From Affinirhizobium straminoryzae (GTDB lineage: Bacteria > Pseudomonadota > Alphaproteobacteria > Rhizobiales > Rhizobiaceae), in the NCBI RefSeq assembly GCF_007004135.1, contig NZ_VJMG01000036.1, forward strand, positions 1 to 64,000: a stretch of 64,000 nt of DNA. The letters run 5' to 3'. The position numbers and the translations under genes are program-made. The stretch's first letter is position 1, and every line of letters begins with the position of its first letter. The notes below the pieces were generated by a model. That model saw nothing but the letters and a program-made list of their open reading frames with translations, was not told the DNA's origin and did no database searches. Below, piece by piece: positions 59,146-64,000 of the stretch.

Positions 59146-59664
59146 TCAGGAGAACAGTTTGGCACGGCCGCCGGCGGGCCTCAGCAGACTGTGCTGAACG
59201 AGGGCCAAAAGCAACCAGGGGAGTGTCAAGATGGCGACCAGCAGCAGCAAGTGCGGAAGGCTTGAGCCATCAAACACCACCGCATGCATGATCCGGTAAG
59301 GCATCAGGGTGAAGCCGCCGGCAATCAGGATGCTGCCGACATAGATCTGCGTGACCAGCCGGCGATGCGCGGCAATGCGGCCGTGGCGCGCCAGCCAGAC
59401 CACCCGCAGGCAGCCGACAACGACGAGGATCGACAGCAGATGGATCGGGCTGAAACCCTGCCACATCCTCAGTTCGTGAATGAAGAAGGACGACAGCGCC
59501 GAGACCAGCATCAGACCGATCCAGATCTTGCCGAGCAGACGGTGCAGCGGTGTGCCCCGCCCGCGCCAGACCAGCAGGAAGGCGCCGATAAGGGCGGCCG
59601 GCAGGATGGTGGCCACATGGATCTGGATGGCCAGCGGCGCCTCCAGAAGGGGTTCAAGGGTCAT
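59146..59664 (-). CDS. DUF2306-like membrane protein
   Basis: A 172-residue protein with four membrane segments (QIHVATILPAALIGAFLLVW, LMLVSALSSFFIHEL, LLSILVVVGCLRVVWL, LLLLVAILTLPWLLLALVQ). The motif HRLLGKIWIGLML and AAHRRLVTQIYVGS match DUF2306. Function unknown. Co-transcribed with the GST gene. Confidence 0.8.
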   Translation of the reverse strand: MTLEPLLEAPLAIQIHVATILPAALIGAFLLVWRGRGTPLHRLLGKIWIGLMLVSALSSFFIHELRMWQGFSPIHLLSILVVVGCLRVVWLARHGRIAAHRRLVTQIYVGSILIAGGFTLMPYRIMHAVVFDGSSLPHLLLLVAILTLPWLLLALVQHSLLRPAGGRAKLFS

Positions 59665-59765
59665 GGACAAATGCCTCGCGGAAAGCCTCGATTGAATTCT
59701 GCTCCGATCTTCGGCAAAACGAAACGGGACGAAAGCGCATCTGCGCCAACCGGGAGAAATGCTTC

Positions 59766-60647
59766 GTGAATGCAGGGAAACTGCAATCCGCGCTTCGTGA
59801 ATTGCAGGCCTTTCTGCTGGCGCCGCGCTATTGGCTGACGGTCGGCGTGGTCGTTGCGGTTTTCACCATCAGCGGCCCGTTCGGCACGCTGAAGGCCATG
59901 CCGCTTCTGCCGCGCCTTGCCTTCTGGCTGCTGCTACACGGGTTCGCCTTTTGCGTGGCCATGGCGTTTGCCGTCGCCAGCAGCCTGCTGCTGGCACCCC
60001 TTCTCTCCTCGCGGCTGATCCGCATGATGATCGGCTCGGCGCTGGCCGCCCTGCCAATCGCGGGCTGGATCGTGGTGCTGCAGGCAGGTTTCGTCAACGA
60101 TCCGGTCACGCTTGCCGGCTTTACCGAGCAGGTGGGTGTCTCCGTCCCGCTCTGCCTGATCTTCTGTGTGCTGACCTATCTGACGACCGGCACCGGTGCG
60201 GAAGCCAGCCCGGCGCGGCAGGCCATGGATCATCCCGCCGTCCCTCCGGAGCTGTCCAAAAGCGAGCCGCAGGACGGGATTGCCCAGCCGGCAGCGACCC
60301 AGCCTGCCCTTCTCGCGCGCCTCAAGCCGGAGAACCGCGGGCGCCTGCTGAGACTTTCCGTACAGGATCATTACACGGAGGTGGTCACCTCCCGCGGGCG
60401 CGAACTCATCCTGCTGCGCTTTGCCGATGCGCTGAACGAGACCGGCAACACGCCCGGCCGGCGCATTCACCGCTCCCACTGGGTCGCCGATGCGCATGTG
60501 GAGAGCCTGAAACGCGACAAGGGCCGCCTTTGCCTCGTGACCGGCGACGGCACCGAACTGCCGGTCAGCCGCCCATACGAGGCAGAGGTGCGCCACCATT
60601 ATGCCAGTTCCACCGGAGATAAGACGGTTGCGGCAGAGCGCAACTGA
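59766..60647 (+). CDS. Membrane-anchored LytTR regulator
   Basis: A 293-residue protein with a GTG start at 59766 and GGGAGA upstream. Four membrane segments fill residues about 20-150. The C-terminal LytTR DNA-binding domain (about 185-285) has LLRLSVQDHYTEVVTSRGRE and RRIHRSHWVADAHVESLKRD. It lacks a receiver domain, so membrane state is probably sensed directly. Target genes are unknown. Confidence 0.88.
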   Translation: MNAGKLQSALRELQAFLLAPRYWLTVGVVVAVFTISGPFGTLKAMPLLPRLAFWLLLHGFAFCVAMAFAVASSLLLAPLLSSRLIRMMIGSALAALPIAGWIVVLQAGFVNDPVTLAGFTEQVGVSVPLCLIFCVLTYLTTGTGAEASPARQAMDHPAVPPELSKSEPQDGIAQPAATQPALLARLKPENRGRLLRLSVQDHYTEVVTSRGRELILLRFADALNETGNTPGRRIHRSHWVADAHVESLKRDKGRLCLVTGDGTELPVSRPYEAEVRHHYASSTGDKTVAAERN

Positions 60648-60878
60648 TCGTCCGGCATGGCTGTCGCCTGTCCGGGATTTCGCGCCCCGTTTCCTGGCGC
60701 CCCACACGGCATCCACAGGTCGGCGTTTTTCTGCGCAACAGGCAAGATCGGGGGTTCCTTCCGCGCGGACATTTGCCTATAAGCCGCTTCTAGCCTGAAA
60801 AAGAACACCTCTGTGCCCGACCGATGCCTCTGCATCCGGCCGGCTTTTTGCGCAGGGAAGAAGAAGCGGAAAGACGAG
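60648..60878. other. 231-bp carB leader region
   Basis: No gene. A hairpin around 60818-60840 (CCGATGC/GCAT-CCGG with loop CTCT), followed by a T-run at 60845-60849, lies about 30 bp before the carB start and could be a weak attenuator. GGAAAGACGAG is the carB ribosome binding site. Confidence 0.4.

Positions 60879-64000
<3,122 letters not shown>

Overview
The window looks like a Rhizobiaceae chromosome (Rhizobium/Agrobacterium/Shinella-like alphaproteobacterium). The right third has conserved rhizobial housekeeping order: tRNA-Ile2, rpoD, dnaG, yqeY-like, carA and carB, with high GC and strong C/G third-position codon bias. The genus is inferred from gene content only; no database was searched.

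The left two thirds (about 1.1-43.77 kb) are an integrated accessory block that ends 18 bp from the 3' end of a tRNA-Ile(CAU) gene. A perfect 39-bp direct repeat lies at 1113-1151 and again at 43730-43768, enclosing about 42.6 kb. Inside is an apparently complete Mu-like (transposable) prophage. Its order is: S24 repressor (leftward), Ner, small early genes, a DnaA-C-like protein, a ParB-like protein, MuA DDE transposase, MuB ATPase, DUF3164, GemA, Mor, lysis genes (endolysin, holin candidate, overlapping spanins), the Mu head module (gp25-gp31, protease, capsid), then a lambda-like siphovirus tail module. The tail module has a chaperone gene with a programmed -1 frameshift site, a tape measure with an embedded peptidase-like domain, an NlpC/P60 protein, a J-like protein and an SGNH-hydrolase tail fibre.

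The prophage carries accessory cargo. On the left, possibly co-transcribed with the repressor, are a PD-(D/E)XK-NACHT protein and a MrcB-N/DUF3883 nuclease-like protein, both probable phage defence genes. In the early operon an antisense DUF6161-type membrane protein has been inserted. At the right end, where Mu keeps com/mom, sits a cassette of Com-like zinc finger, a 58-aa protein, an ABC-ATPase/GNAT fusion and a formyltransferase-fold protein: a candidate DNA hypermodification system. Next comes a Panacea (SocA/DUF4065) antitoxin-like gene with an unrecognised partner, a candidate toxin-antitoxin pair.

The right part (43.8-64 kb) is core chromosome: SIMPL-domain protein, YjbQ-like protein, DUF930 protein, rpoD, dnaG, a hairpin-rich candidate sRNA with C-rich loops, yqeY-like gene, carA, a MATE exporter preceded by an intrinsic-terminator hairpin, a LysR/aldo-keto reductase divergent pair, a GST and membrane-protein pair, a LytTR regulator and carB (cut by the window end).
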